Program-made: the position numbers and the translations under genes | Assembly: GCF_026210795.1 (NCBI RefSeq) | Contig: NC_089439.1 | Span: 2,852,001 to 2,916,000, forward strand | Direction of reading: 5' to 3' | Length of the DNA: 64,000 nucleotides | From: Rhizophagus irregularis | Taxonomy: Eukaryota; Glomeromycota; Glomeromycetes; Glomerales; Glomeraceae | Part shown: positions 35,336 through 48,539 of the stretch, piece by piece | Layout of the letters: each line of letters begins with the position of its first letter | Position numbering within the stretch: the stretch's first letter is position 1 | The notes under the pieces: generated by a model | What the model saw: only the letters and a program-made list of their open reading frames with translations | What the model was told of the DNA's origin: nothing | Databases searched by the model: none

Positions 35336-35942
35336 CATTAATAGAAGAGGAATTATCATCATAACCAAAATTGACGGTAGGAGTATAATCCGAAGTAGTA
35401 TTCATTGGAATTGTTGTTGGATTAATAGAGTAGGAATTATAAAGAGCTTCCAAACCAAAAGTATTATCAGAAGTTGATAAAGCCAAATTTCCAGCCAAAT
35501 TTTCAGTCATAAGATAATCATGTATATTATAAGTACCATTAGAAGAACCATCATTATTATTTGAATTTGCATCCACATTTGGAGGAGGAGGAGAATTTGT
35601 TGGTGTTGAAGGGTTTGAACGAACAAATTCTGACCATTCAGATTGATTTAACATAATTTGATGTTGATGATTATGTTGATAAGATACATTAACTAAATGT
35701 TGTTGATGTTGTTGATGTTGTTGATGGTATATCAATTGAGGTTTTTGATGTTGATTAGATAAATAATAATCATGAGATATTGGATAATGATATTCTGGCT
35801 TTCTTTTCTTGTTAATTTTATTTTCGGTACCGTTACATGATTTTGAGGACATGTTATCAAGATTATAATTGTTTGCCAGTTGAGGATTATGTACTACGGG
35901 ATAAGAACTATAGAAATCTGTAGATAATGGAGAATGTACCAT
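31795..35942 (-). CDS. CSL-family (CBF1/Su(H)/LAG-1) transcription factor, five exons
   Basis: A nuclear DNA-binding regulator; fungal CSL proteins are related to the Notch effector RBP-J. Exons 35942-34129, 34046-33652, 33573-33091, 33006-32386 and 32288-31795 join with matching phases (all GT..AG) to 1268 residues. Residues 1-580 are low complexity: Asn, Ser, His and Gln runs (including a His tract at about 35310) and Pro-rich SPPSPSPPQTP. The Rel-like N-terminal domain begins at TVMVLTSKVAQKSYG, and intron 1 falls inside the conserved EKRFLCPPP. The beta-trefoil domain has FNRIRSQTVSTKYL and FIIWIVD. An insert rich in Pro and Ser with a basic stretch (IRKRRVSS) precedes WTIVGTD..YTFY and the C-terminal IPT/TIG domain (NTITIYGENF, WFGDLPSP). 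Long N-terminus and inserts are usual for fungal members. The start is the first ATG in the frame. Confidence 0.93.
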
Positions 35943-38900
35943 TCTTTATTTTTATTTCTAAAAAAAAATAATTGAAATTTAAAAATAAGTAATTATTGAA
36001 AGAATGGGGATTGATTTAAAAAGATATTAAGAATAAATGGTAAATGAAAAAGGAAATGGAGAAATATAATAATATTTTATTTAAAAAAATATGAAAAGCA
36101 ATTTAATATCGATACTTACCTATTTAATAATATATATTATATATATAAAAATATAAATATAGTAACAAATTTTATCGGTCGATTTCTTTTTTCTCGTATA
36201 AAGTTTGATTTTTTTCACAAAAGAAGAAAAAAAGGTCAAGATCTCAAAAAAGTATTATTACCTTTTATATATATATATATATATCTTTGTCGGAATTTTA
36301 CAACGTTAAAAGGAAGTTTTTTGAACTTTACGAAAAATAAAAGATATTTATGTACAAGGTAGAAATTCCCGAATAGAGAAGATATTATTGGGTCAGGAAT
36401 AAGTAATTTTGTTGGGTGGTTAATTTTTATTTTTTTACTATAATTTTTTTTTTTGAAATGTAATTTTTTTTTTATAGTAAAAATTAGTCGTTAAGAGGGG
36501 GGATAAGAAATTTTTTGTTGATAAAAGTACCGATATATATATAATTATATATTAGTGATTTTTAAATGATTTATACAAAATTGTGTATAAATAAATAAAC
36601 AAATAAAAAATAACCGATAAACAAAAGATTTAGGGGATATTAAAAGTAAAGTGAGTAAAGTGACCGAATATGTTGAAGTAAACGTGTAAAAAATACGAAA
36701 AAGGAGGGGTGAAAAAATTTTTTAGGGTAATAAATTTTTTTTAGTGACAATATAAAAAAAAAATAGTGATATACCGAATAATTACCCAATATATCAAGTT
36801 TTTTTTTAAAAAAAAGTGGCAAAAAAAAAGTGGAAAAAAAACTAATTCAAAAAAGAAAAAAAGCGAAAGTTTATATATAATTAAGGAAAATGAGATAATG
36901 ATAAAAAGATTATGGAGATAATTTAAGTTCTGAAATTTTGTCGGAGGCAATTAAAAAAGAAAAAACGAAATTTTCTTAAATAAATTCGTATGTTTACCGT
37001 TTTTTTTTGACGTTTGATTTGATGCTAATATCGTATGATTTCAATAGTCCGTTATGAAAGCAATTTTCACGATATATAAAAATAAGCACTAATAAATTTT
37101 AACAAATAAAAAAAAATAATAATAATAATAAATAAATAAATAAATAAATAATAATGTTAGACATATAATTCGTTACAATTGTACAATTTGTAACAAAATA
37201 AAATAATAAAACGGGAAAAAAAAAGAAAAATAGGAGGAGGAAAAAAAAAGAAAGTAAAGTAAAAAAAAATAACATACCATCAATAACGAAGAAATCTTCC
37301 TCGGTTAAGATATTTTTAAAAAAAGAAAAATAAAAATAAATTTCTGAAAACAAGAAGTTTTTAATATCTAAACCAAGAGAAGGTTTTCTCGTAAAAATTT
37401 CGGAGAACTCAAAGAAAAAGTGGAGATAAACTTTTTATTTTCAAGTACGATTTCTCAATTATTTTTTTTTGACCAGAAAGACGACAATTTATAAAAAAAT
37501 TTATTTTATACAAATCCGGGCTGGTTTGATTTACAATAGAAACAACAATATAAACCACTTTAATAATACTATAAATATGTAATGGAAATCACTCAATTTC
37601 TAAACTTTAAATTTTTTTTTTATGCAGGAATTTTATGGGTTTTTTATTATAAAAAAAAAATATTTAATTTAAACTAATTAATAATGACTTTTTAATTTTT
37701 AGGGACTTTTTTTTTTATATTATTATCTATATTATAAAAAATAACAATTTATATAGTATGTTGTAATAAACAATTTACGTTTACGTTACATTACATTTTT
37801 AACATTTCTACAATATAAAAAAAAAAAATTATGGGATAAACAAAAAAGCTGGGGAAAGTAATTATCACTAAATGTAATCGCCACTTTTCAATTGGATGAA
37901 CGCCCAAAAATGGTTTTCAAAAAAAAAAAAAATTGTGGCTTGTGGCAACGATTTTTCAAGGGTAACTATTATGTGACCAAATATTATATATATTTTATAA
38001 AGGGACCGGATATACCAAGAAATCTTAAAATAAAACATAATAAGAAGACAAAGGAAATTTGAAAAATGTTTAATGTTTAGGGTGTTACACAATTGTACGG
38101 ACCAGCTGATAATACAACACTACAACTGTAAGTCTTAACTTAAATTGTTATCATCATGTGTCAATTGATTTTAAGTTTATCATTTTTATGGTTTAGTTAA
38201 ATTTAAAACTTGTTCATGAATGTAAAGAGATGCAGAATCCGATCATTAGAAACAAATATTTCGTAAAAAAATATCAATATCACGCAAATTTGAATCGCGA
38301 TGTTATCATACTATGACAATATTATAATACGCGTATACTGTATTTACTGTATTCTCGCCTAAATGGAACTTTTATCGTATTTTAATTATAAAATTTATAA
38401 AATTCTTTACCTTTTATTATATATATAACCTTTGATTACTTTTATATTACCTTTATGTATTTTATGTACCCTTTTATTATATATTTTTATTAAGGTGATA
38501 TTTTTGGATGGGAGATCTAGAAAAATCCCGGATTCACTCGCTTAAAATGATTGACAAAGATGTCACTTTCTCCTTTTTTGTAATAATTTACCCAAATTAG
38601 ACAAATGGTTTTTTAGACATGTCATTCGATTCTAAAAAAGTAAATTCCGTTATTATACATTATACGCCATAGATCTTCATTTCTTCTGAGAATCGATGCT
38701 AGGACCTCCTTCTATATTAAGAAATTAAAGTGTAACGTAATATTTCAAGATGATAAATAAAAATTTCGCGTGTCATCCTTCCATCAAAAGATCATTACTT
38801 TTGGTTACCAAGGTTAAATTTTAGCGTCATTATTTATTATCTACGGCGGATCTTGTGATCATTGTGTAACCAATAAGGTACAAGGAAAAGGATCGTTTGA

Positions 38901-40502
38901 AAAAAAAAAGGTAAAGTACATTTTTATTCGTGTTACTCAACATTTATAACATTTATAATCAAAACGTTTTTCTCTTGTTGGATAAAAGATAGATTCGCGT
39001 TAAAATGTTAAATGAAATCATTATGAATATATAAAGTCCGTATACGGTTAAGATGTTGTGTAATAAATAAATAATAAGGTGGCGATGGTGGCGTCCACGT
39101 TTAAAATATGTTAAATAACTATCTCAGATATATATATATAATTATCACAAAATAATATGGACCCTTTTTTTTTATATTGATTTTTTTTTTTAAGGGTTAT
39201 AAGGTTGGGGTGAGATTCTACTGAGTCCACCATTACTACTAGAAAATGTTTACGTATATATGTTTGTGTATGTATGTGCGTGTGTGTTGTTAATTATGAC
39301 ACGGTTTATACCGTTTTACCAAAAACGGAGTTCTTTTAATTAATGATTCTTCATGCGTTTTTGTAAAAAGGATTTAGTTAACGTGTAATGCAAAGTCACG
39401 TGAACATTGATAAAAAAAAAAGATATATATATATATATATAACAATATTGTAATTCAAAAGAATTTATTTTATTGAACCGGTCAACTTGACAAGTTTATT
39501 TATTGTTTTATTACTCAAAACACACTTGGAAATGAATGACATTCAAAAAATCTTTTTTTTTGAAAAATTTTAATTTTATTTTATTTTATTTTATTTTATT
39601 TTTTTGAATTACCTTCAAAGAAAATTTCATATGTACAAAGCATTATAATTGTCACATAAAAAAGAATTAAAATATGAATCTTGCATGAAACCAACATATT
39701 GTATAATACATGATCGAAATCTAAATGACTAACAAGAAATAATATTTTTTTAAAAAAAAAGTGGGCTGAAAATGGATAAAAAAGTAAGTTTGTAATATAC
39801 TATAAGTTTGTGCAATATGCATTGTTCGGGTAAATGTGTTGGCTTGTGCACATTATATGTGGTATAGTATAAGATACTATAAAGTAATTATTGAACAAAA
39901 ATGAAAGAAAATAACAAAAAAAAAAGTCACATTAAATATATTCGGATATGTTGTGAATCTCCGCAAAAAAATAAAAAAATTTACAAAAAAATTTTCCTTT
40001 AAAAATAAACAAAAAAAATGAAATTCATTACCATTAATGAAATTATAGACAATGAAATTACAAGATTTGCGAAAAAAAAAAAGGATTTTCATAAAAAAAA
40101 AAAGCTTTTATGCACAACATTAAGTAATTTTAATCTATATTTAGAAGTTGACTTTTTTTAAGTGACATAAAAAAAAAATTTAAGACTTTTTTTTTCTTTT
40201 TTAATTTTTTTTGGCTCACATCAAAATGTCACAGATAATGATTATCATCTGCATTGTAATTTATGCACACAATAACTCGGACGTTTTTGATAGGCTATTT
40301 AACCAGTTATTTGAAATTTATTTGTTGATTTTATGGGTTTTAAGCATATGAAAATCATCGTAAATATCGAAAATTATTTAAATATGAAATAAAACTTGCT
40401 GTGTGTATCGCATTACAAAGCCAAATATGATTTAGTTATGTATTCAATGAACACGTTTTCATTTTTGTAGTCGATTTTAAAGATAATGGCCTACGTAAAA
40501 AC
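35943..40502. other. Intergenic, upstream of the CSL gene
   Basis: AT-rich with many homopolymer runs; open frames such as 37353-37099 are low-complexity Phe/Leu readings of A-runs. No gene, tRNA or transposon could be supported. The first few hundred bases presumably hold the CSL promoter and 5' leader. Confidence 0.5.
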
Positions 40503-40680
40503 CAAAAAAGAAATAATATATATTATATTATATATTATTATATATATATATATATATTTTTATATATTTTATATAAAATATATATACATATATATATATA
40601 TATATTTTTTATATGTATTTTATATATACATATATATATATTATATATACACCATATATTTATACTGTATATATACAATT
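40503..40680. repeat. TA-rich microsatellite
   Basis: About 180 bases of interrupted TATATA runs with ATATTATATA variants. The frame read across it (Tyr/Ile only) is not a gene. Confidence 0.9.
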
Positions 40681-42164
40681 TCTATGAACGCGTAAAATCT
40701 TTATACGTCCCGATATCAATGATTTGTCATTATCATTATTATATCGCTTTTTATCGTGTAATTCATATTATCAAAGCATATGACGATGCAAAACTGTTTA
40801 TTCTTTTTTTCCCCAAAAAAAAATCACTTTATAGATAATTACAATGGCGCGCGTTAAACCAAAAAATCCATTCAAGAGGTTTCTGATAAGCTATATAAGG
40901 TTTGGTGTTACACGATAAATATTTTTTCTTATCAAGGTTATTATATAACTAACTAATTCATAAAATAATTTTGTATAACATCTAATGTATATTTAAAGAT
41001 TAGTGAAATTTGTAACTAATTTGGAACTGATAAGAAAAAAAATTAGAGTTCAAAAAAATTATTATTTGTTTTATCAATTATTGATAAAAGGGTACAGAAA
41101 TTTTTTTTTTTTTTTTAAAAAAAAAAATAATTATTATAATTATAAATAAACAGTGTATATTATTACATTACTATACGAATAAATTTATATAAATTTATAT
41201 AAATTTATAGAATGTTAAAATAAAATAACATAAAATAAAATAAATTTCTTTCCTCTTCTCTATTACTTGTAGAATTCCCGTGTCAAAGTGACACTACAGA
41301 TATCGGGATAATTTGTGCATTGTCACCTTAAAAAAGTTTTATTTTCAATGAACGCAATCACACATTTATTTTTCTTTTTTAACAAACATCACCGTCGATT
41401 ATTTCTTATATATTATCGTTATGATTACACAACATAATACCCCACTCGAAAAGAAACGCCTATAAAAAGGTAAAGTGAAAAAAAATGTAATAAACAATGT
41501 TTCTCGCATTACATTTTGTTTTCTTGTAACGTTGAACAAAAAAATTGAAGAAAAAAATTACTATATTAAAAACAAGTATGGCGTAACATGAGATGTTTAT
41601 TGCATATCATCATTATATACTGATATATTAAAATACTAATGCTATTTATATGAGTCTTATAATTGGGTAAAAATTAAAAAAAGGTCAATTTTTGAATTAA
41701 GTATATTGTTCTTTTTTGGTCATGTATGTGGCTTATACTCGGCTTATTCCTAAGTTTGTATTCCAAAGAAAAAATGGCTAATTATAAATTTCACCATATT
41801 TGGGTTTAATGAAGCATTGAAAATTGGCAAACATAAAAAAGAACAATAGTGAAATATTATTTTATTCTGCATATAATTATTACATTTTTTAACAATCATT
41901 TAATTTACAAGAGGATGTTATTAGTTTAATTAATTATAATAATAATGATGAAAAAATAACTGGGTTTTTGTTTAATTCCCGGATAATGGAAAGGCGTTTT
42001 ATTCTCACAAATTTGGTTGGTAATTTAATTAATATTTATCTCAAGATACAAAGAGTTATTATTTATATAAATATTTTGTAATTATTTGTTAGTTAAATTG
42101 GAATATATGGATATTTGGATATTGAATATATGGATATATGAATATTATATTTATATTTTATATA
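40681..42164. other. Non-coding AT-rich stretch
   Basis: No gene seen. 42085-42145 holds GGATATTTGGATATTGAATA-like sequence that is roughly inverted relative to the tandem repeat that follows. Confidence 0.5.
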
Positions 42165-42349
42165 CAATATTCCAATAATACAATATCCATATATTCAATA
42201 ATACAATATCCATATATTCAATAATACAATATCCATATATTCAATAATACAATATCCGTATATTCATATATTCCAATAATACAATATCCATATATTCCAA
42301 TAATATAATATCCATATATTCCAATAATATAATATCCATATATTCCAAC
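42165..42349. repeat. 23-bp tandem repeat
   Basis: The unit CAATATCCATATATTCAATA+ATA occurs about eight times with variants (CAATATCCGTAT, TAATATCCAT). Sequence at 42085-42145 has the opposite sense, so the array could fold on itself. Confidence 0.85.
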
Positions 42350-44442
42350 TCCATACAAATATACTAATACTAATATACTCTATACATAATCATTCCACTT
42401 TATCCATTTATCCATTCCAATTTCTAATATATCCACTCATGTTAAGGATTTTCTCAACCTTCATTTTAAACAATTATCATTGTACGTTGTACGTAATCAA
42501 AAGCATATTGCATCAATCACATATATGTTAAATGATGATCAAGGTTTCATATGATGAACGTTAAAATAACAATTCCTTTGAAGTTCGTACGGCGAATAAC
42601 ATATTGCCGAATATTTATTTATAGTAAGTTATATTACGTAAACTTGCATGAATCTGAAAAGGAAAATGATTTTTGTGGGGTAGAAATGGGGTTAAAACAT
42701 TAATGCAACTTTATTATCGGCTATTAATTTATACAGCCGATCATATTTAGTTATAAATATAGAACATACCCCAAATTTATATTTATTTGTGAAACATTTA
42801 TCTCTTTTTTTAAATAGCGTTATCTTATCTTTCTACCTTACTGTATATACCATTACTGCGAGAATATTATATAAAAATGGTCCTTTGGCTTTATAATTTA
42901 CCCCACGACGCAGTTAAATATAAATGGAAGAAACTTTTTAGATTATCATGATCTTTTTGATAATTTTCGTCTAAAATTCAAGGGTACATCAATTTCACCA
43001 ATTGTTATCACAATTTTTCTTCTATAATTGATCATTTGTTTGCGGGGAAAAAAAGAAATGTGTAGAGGATTTTTTTTTTTTCTTTCTTTGTTTTTATTAT
43101 TTACTAGTGATCGGTAATTATTAAACCTTAAAAGGTTTTTTTAGATAGAAAATAAGTAACAGGTAACGCCAAAATTTTTTTTTTTCTTTATTAAGTATTT
43201 TATATTTTCTTAAATTGAAGAATTTTTATGTTACACAATCGTAAACATTATGCTTAATTTTCAATGTATTGCAAATGGTTAATCATTTTCTAATCTGTCT
43301 CTTAACTCGTCAAGTTGAAACATGCAAATTGATGCAAGGTCTACAATATAAACCCATTGTTTTCATCATATGTAAACTACATAAATAATAAATGACAAAT
43401 ATAATAAAAAAATTTTAACTTTAAACTGAAAAAAAAAATGAGGTACGTTTTTTCTTAAATATCCTTTTCTTTAAACCCTCGATAATTAAATTGCATAATT
43501 ATATTTGTTACAAAATTAAATGAAAGGAAAACAAAGTTATCGATTGTTCATTTCAACATTGTTGGTGGCGTTTTGGAAAAAAAAAGAAAAAAAAAAAATA
43601 TTTTTATTTCCGAATATGGATTAGTTCTCCACATAAAAAATATTCCAAAATGAGGAGTTTCTTCCAGATTAAGTATGTATTGAATGTGGGGTAAAAACAT
43701 TTGTCATTGATTTCTTTAAAAATAAGAAATCTAATCAAAATCAGAAAAATCAAAAACATCAAAAACCAATTATATTTAGGTAAAAAATCGATTTTAAATT
43801 TTTATTATTTAAAAAGATTGTTTCTTTTTTTTACTGTCAAAATTTTTCAATTTTTTCAAATTTTTCAATTCTTTTCAATTCTTTTCTTTCAAAATTCTTT
43901 TCTTTTCTTTTCAATTCTTTTCTTTTCTTTTCTTTTCTTTTAATTATAATTTATTTTGTCATCACCTTTCAGCCTATCACCTTATGCAATAAACTTTGTT
44001 TGACGTTTAGATTGATAACTCCGATATCTTCAACACAAAAGCCACCCCCACATTAAAATCTTTCTTATTTAGGTTATGCTTATTACCAATCTTGAATTAA
44101 AATAAAATACTTTGATTACTATTGCTCGTGATAATTCTTTAAAAAGATTAGTGGTTTATTTCATCAGTGATCCTACCTTTTTTTTGATTTGAAGGATACT
44201 GCGCCTCTTTTCGCTATTTATTTTTTTATTATATAAGAATTAATCAAACATGGAAAATATTATTGATTTCTAAACGCCCAAAAAGAAATTATATAATATT
44301 TTGCCACTTGCGTAAAATTTAAATGCTTATCGAAATTTAATCGCCCCAGGTTCTTTATCGTATATTTTTAATTGGTACAAGATCACGTGTTTATTATTCC
44401 ATCATTTTAACTTTTTATGAACAATATTTTTTTTTTTCAAAA
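42350..44442. other. Intergenic, upstream of the amidohydrolase gene
   Basis: AT-rich, no gene. 43840-43945 is a pyrimidine microsatellite (TTTTC and TTTTCAA units). The last few hundred bases before 44443 should contain the promoter of the plus-strand gene, with no recognisable element. Confidence 0.5.
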
Positions 44443-45776
44443 ATGAAAGTATTTTATTCAGAAGTTTGTTTAAAACATGCTCCAAAGCATGAAATAATAT
44501 CCGGAAATCTAATTGATTATTTAGGTAAGTACTAATTACTAATTACTGGTTATCGTTAGTAAAATATTAATTCCAATTAATTACAGAAAGTCCTTCTCGT
44601 CTAATTATAATAAAAGAATATTTAAATTCTTTGTCAAATTTTGATTTCGTATCCCCAAATGATTATGGTTTGGATCCAATATTATCAGTACACTCAAAAG
44701 ATTATGTTGAATATCTTCAAACTGCTTATGAAGAATGGGTAAAAAATGGTGGTAATAAGAATGGTATATTACCCGAAGCTTTTCTTCATCATAATATATC
44801 TTCTTCTTCTTCAATTAAACGTAAAGTAAAAGTTACTTCTCCATTTGCGAAAGCTGGATTATATTGTTCTGACTTGTCTTGTTGTATAACAAAAGGTAAA
44901 GAATTTTTTTTTTCATTTCATTATTAGAAACTTAAAAAATTTTGGTTGCTTTTAGATACTTGGGAATCAGTTTATGAATCAGCTCAAGTGGTAATAAGTG
45001 CCACAATGGAACTTAAAAGATTTGTTGAAGAATCATCATCTGAAGAAATAAATCATTTTCCTGGTATATTTGCTTTATGCCGTCCACCAGGGCATCACGC
45101 AAATTCAATTCTTTCTTCTGGTTATTGTTTTTTAAATAATGTTGCAATATCAACCAATGTCCTTAAAAAAGATAATAATAAAGTCGTTATATTAGATATT
45201 GATTATCATCAGTAAGTATCAGTGATTATTAATATATTAATAATATTTTATATATTTAAATTTTTTTATTTGTTTTATTTCTAGTGGAAATGGAACACAG
45301 GAAATATTTTATCTAAATTCGAATCCATTATATGTATCATTACATGGTTCACCTGATTATCCTTGGTTTACTGGTGATGAATCAGAAAGAGGTGAAGGTG
45401 AAGGTGAAGGGTTTAATATTAATATACCATTATCCAGAGATACTGATGATGATGAATACTTGAAGGCATTAAAAAAGGTTATTAATGAGAATATAATACC
45501 TTATAATGCAGATTACTTAATCGTTTCTCTTGGTGGTAAGTTTTTAAATATTGAAATTATTTGAAATTAATTTATTAATTTATTTTAATTATTTTAGTTG
45601 ATACATATAAAGAAGATATAATAGGAGCATTACAGATCACTACAGAAGGATATAAAAGAATAGGAGAAATGATTAAATCTATCAATTTACCTACTTTATT
45701 TGTAATGGAAGGTGGTTATCATTTAGAAACTATTGGAATTAATGTTGGAAATGTTTTATTAGGTTTCAATACTTAA
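44443..45776 (+). CDS. Acetylpolyamine amidohydrolase / class II HDAC-like deacetylase, five exons
   Basis: A zinc-dependent hydrolase of the arginase-deacetylase fold that removes acetyl groups from polyamines or lysine. Exons 44443-44524, 44587-44895, 44956-45211, 45285-45535 and 45598-45776 join in phase (all GT..AG, mostly GTAAG donors) to 358 residues, close to the bacterial-type amidohydrolase length. Visible motifs are RPPGHHA (His177-His178 charge relay), GYCFLNNVAI, LDIDYHHGNGTQ with zinc ligands Asp213 and His215, GVDT with zinc ligand Asp301, and MEGGYH with catalytic Tyr340. SLHGSPDYPWFTG followed by a GEGEGEG loop is typical of acetylpolyamine amidohydrolases rather than class I HDACs. 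No targeting signal or extra domain is seen. Substrate cannot be fixed from sequence; all catalytic residues are present. The start is the only ATG upstream of the conserved FYSE region. Confidence 0.93.
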
Positions 45777-46329
45777 ATATTCTTTATTTATTGAAAGCAT
45801 ACAATTTATAAAAAGTATATATATCATAATTTTGGCAAGTTATTAAAGATACTATTTTTTTTAAACGAATTATTAAATCTAATTTCTAGATGGAACTTAT
45901 ATATAGTAAATATATACATACAGTGCTGGCAAAAAGTAATTGGAATTGCAAAAAATGCAATAAATGAGAAACCAGCGATTGAAATTGCTTCAAATTTTAC
46001 AGATTTGTTACCAAATAGATCAATATTAAGTGTATAAAATTTCAGCTTTTTATCTCATTTCCTTGTCTCACAATTGATTTTTTTTTTTTCAAAAAAAAAA
46101 CCATTAAAAATTTAAGCAAGGTAAAATTTAATAAAGATTTTTAATATTATCCTCAGTCATTAACAATTAACATATATAATTATAATAAAAAATTATAAAC
46201 ATAAAAATATATTTTTAATTGATTTATTAAAAAAATTTGGTTATTACTTAATTAGTTAGTTCAGTTTTTCTATAAATTGACATTAATGTTGACTCAAAAA
46301 TCATTAAAATAAAATAAATTTTAAATACA
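45777..46329. other. Spacer with a solitary mariner-type end
   Basis: After the deacetylase stop the sequence is AT-rich. TA followed by CAGTGCTGGCAAAAAGTAAT (45919-45940) looks like the end of a Tc1/mariner element, but no partner end was found within the next kilobase. Confidence 0.45.
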
Positions 46330-47246
46330 TTACACTTGTTTAATTGATATTTTCAAAATTGCATTTAAATCTTTATCATCAATATTTAAATCGTCATCAT
46401 CTCCTGTATATTCTGTGTCATATATCATATCTGGTTGATCAACATATAACCAATCAGGAGCATCATCCGGTGGTACTTTATCATAGCATTGTATCTCATC
46501 GTTATAGTTCCAAGGTCGTAATTGCTGCACCGTTTGTCTCACTCTTACATGTTTATTGAAAACATTTCTTAATAAAAGTCTCAACTAAAATGTAAAAATA
46601 AGTAAAATCAGAAAATGTAAAAATAAGTAAAATCAGAATTAGTGAAAATAAGTAAAATCAGAATTAGTGAAAATTTATAGCAAAATAAATTATCAAGATA
46701 AAATAAGTAACCTCTTCTAAGTGCTACGATAGATTATAAACATTAATGACTGATTTTGAACCTTCATCTTCAGTTTCACTCACTTCCGGTGAATGATATA
46801 TTGATATGCACGATTTGCCAGAATTTTTAACAGATCCCATTTTCCATAACTCGTAATTCAGCTATTCTTTTTATTAAAGAGATCTTTCGCAGCCTTTATC
46901 CTTCGCAATTTTTTCTGATTGATAAATTTAAAATGAGTTAATATGGATTATTAATTTGCCGCTGGACTACATTACATATATCATTTAATCTATTATTAGC
47001 ATAAACTCGTCGATTGTCCATGCTTTCTTTGCCAGATATCTTCAAACTCAACTTAAATTGTCGAGATTTATGTAGGCTACTTAACCATCTTGTTACCTGG
47101 TTAAAGGATGGTTGATAATTTGGAGCAAGTGATTTTTGGATTTCGAGAATTAATTTACGTTAAATTTTAATGTTTTTTGCACTGTTAAACGTTTCATTGT
47201 AGTTTAAGTTATATTTATCATTAAGTGTTTTTAAGATTGATTTCAT
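46330..47246 (-). pseudogene. Unrecognised multi-exon gene, broken
   Basis: Two coding-like blocks on the minus strand. Block one (47246-46960) starts MKSILKTLNDKY, has an in-frame TAA after NIKI, and contains a helical, basic stretch (NQVTRWLSSLHKSRQFKLSL). Block two starts at ATG 46840, has an in-frame TAG after NVYNLS, and is spliced cleanly (intron 46711-46585, GTTACT..TTTAG) to an 84-codon acidic exon (DDAPDWLYVDQPDMIYD, then GDDDDLNIDDKDLN) ending at 46330. Both blocks together may be one DNA-binding protein of a repeat family, but I do not recognise it. The clean splice phase supports real ancestry; the stops argue that it is dead. Confidence 0.45.
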
Positions 47247-48329
47247 TTCGATCTAATTGATATTTAGAAAAAGAAAAATTAAAGAAAGTATTATGAAATA
47301 ATAAAATTAGCAACAAACAGATATGTTAGTAGAAAATTCAGTATAAATTTGTGGAGCCAAAAATGTTAGTTATTGAAATTAATAAAAAATTGGTATAGTG
47401 CAGAACCTTTATACTCAACTACTTATGTATAATAACAATTAATTGATAAAAAAAAAATTTTTTATATTAAATTAAAAAATTTAACTGATAATTTTTATAG
47501 ATATGACCATTAGCTTTAAAAATTATCGGTTATTTTTTTTCTAAATTAAATTTTGGCTGAGTTTTAGCTGTTTAAAAATCTGTAATTTAAACATATTGAT
47601 TAAATTTAGTTAAAATTGAGACTAGTTTAAATTTTTGTATTACAGGTTTTTTTAGCCATATTTAATGTACAGATTTTTTTTTTTAATATACCAAGAAGAA
47701 AAAAAATTTTAAAACTGCAAAAAAAAATTTAATAAATAAGGTTGTTTAAATATAGGTCAATTTAATGTTATAGATGATAATTATATACCATCAAGTGAAT
47801 ATTTAAAAGATAGTTCAGATGAATTTATAAATGAAAAAATTCAAAAACTAAGTAATTTTACTTTAATTTGGTCAAAAAATACATATAATAAAATACAAAT
47901 CTCATCATCATATATCTGATTTATCAGTTTATAATGAAATACAATAAATAAATATATTATATAAATTTTAATATCTAAAATCCTAATTTCTGATTGGTTA
48001 ATATATGTATCACGTGATGCTTATATAATCTGAAAAATTGAGACTTTTTTTTATTTTATAAATCAATTCCTTTTAATAAATAGAGTTTAATTTTTTTTAT
48101 AAAATTAAAATCCAATCATAAAATCAAATTTTATTCAATTTTTTTTAAGTTCCTATTATAGAGTGCTCTCACCGTAATATGTCGAATTTTCTAATTTGAC
48201 ATCCAGGAGATTAAAATAATGCCAGACGCCTTTAGCAGAAAAATTAACGTTATTATATGGCCATATTAAAATTCGATCTGAGAAGATATTTCCATTTGCT
48301 AGTATCAGAAATCAATTAGCATCAATGTA
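47247..48329. other. AT-rich stretch with weak coding remnants
   Basis: A plus-strand reading near 47755-47920 (DDNYIPSSEYLKDSSDEFIN) looks coding-like and could belong to the N-terminal part of the Plavaka-like gene that follows. It is not supported further. The rest is A/T runs. Confidence 0.3.
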
Positions 48330-48527
48330 TTGGCGGCCGGAATTTGAAAGAAATTTATGTCACTGGTCTGAACATAAACGATTTGATGATATTTTAACTG
48401 ATATCTATGACGGTCAGATCTGGAAAAATTTTAAAGAAACAAGCAATGAAAATTCATCAAAATTTTTTTGACCTGAAGTGGCTGATTCTAATCTTGGTTT
48501 AATGTTGAATCTTGACTGGTTTCAACC
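48330..48527 (+). pseudogene. Plavaka/CACTA-like (Tnp2-type) transposase, left part
   Basis: The frame RPEFERNLCHWSEHKRFDD, DIYDGQIWKNF and SNLGLMLNLDWFQP matches the region preceding the catalytic core of Plavaka-type transposases. A TGA interrupts it after SSKFF. The hAT element at 48528 interrupts the gene in the Pro codon after WFQ. The same frame resumes at 54264: removal of the hAT and one duplication copy gives WFQPYDGV. Confidence 0.8.
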
Positions 48528-48539
48528 TAGTGCTCCTAA

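Noticed and set aside
40486-40695. Open frame of Tyr/Ile codons
   Set aside because: Translation of the TA microsatellite.
42165-42349. CRISPR-like regular repeat array
   Set aside because: Units are contiguous 23-bp tandem copies without spacers, in a eukaryotic intergenic region. No CRISPR array is present in the window.
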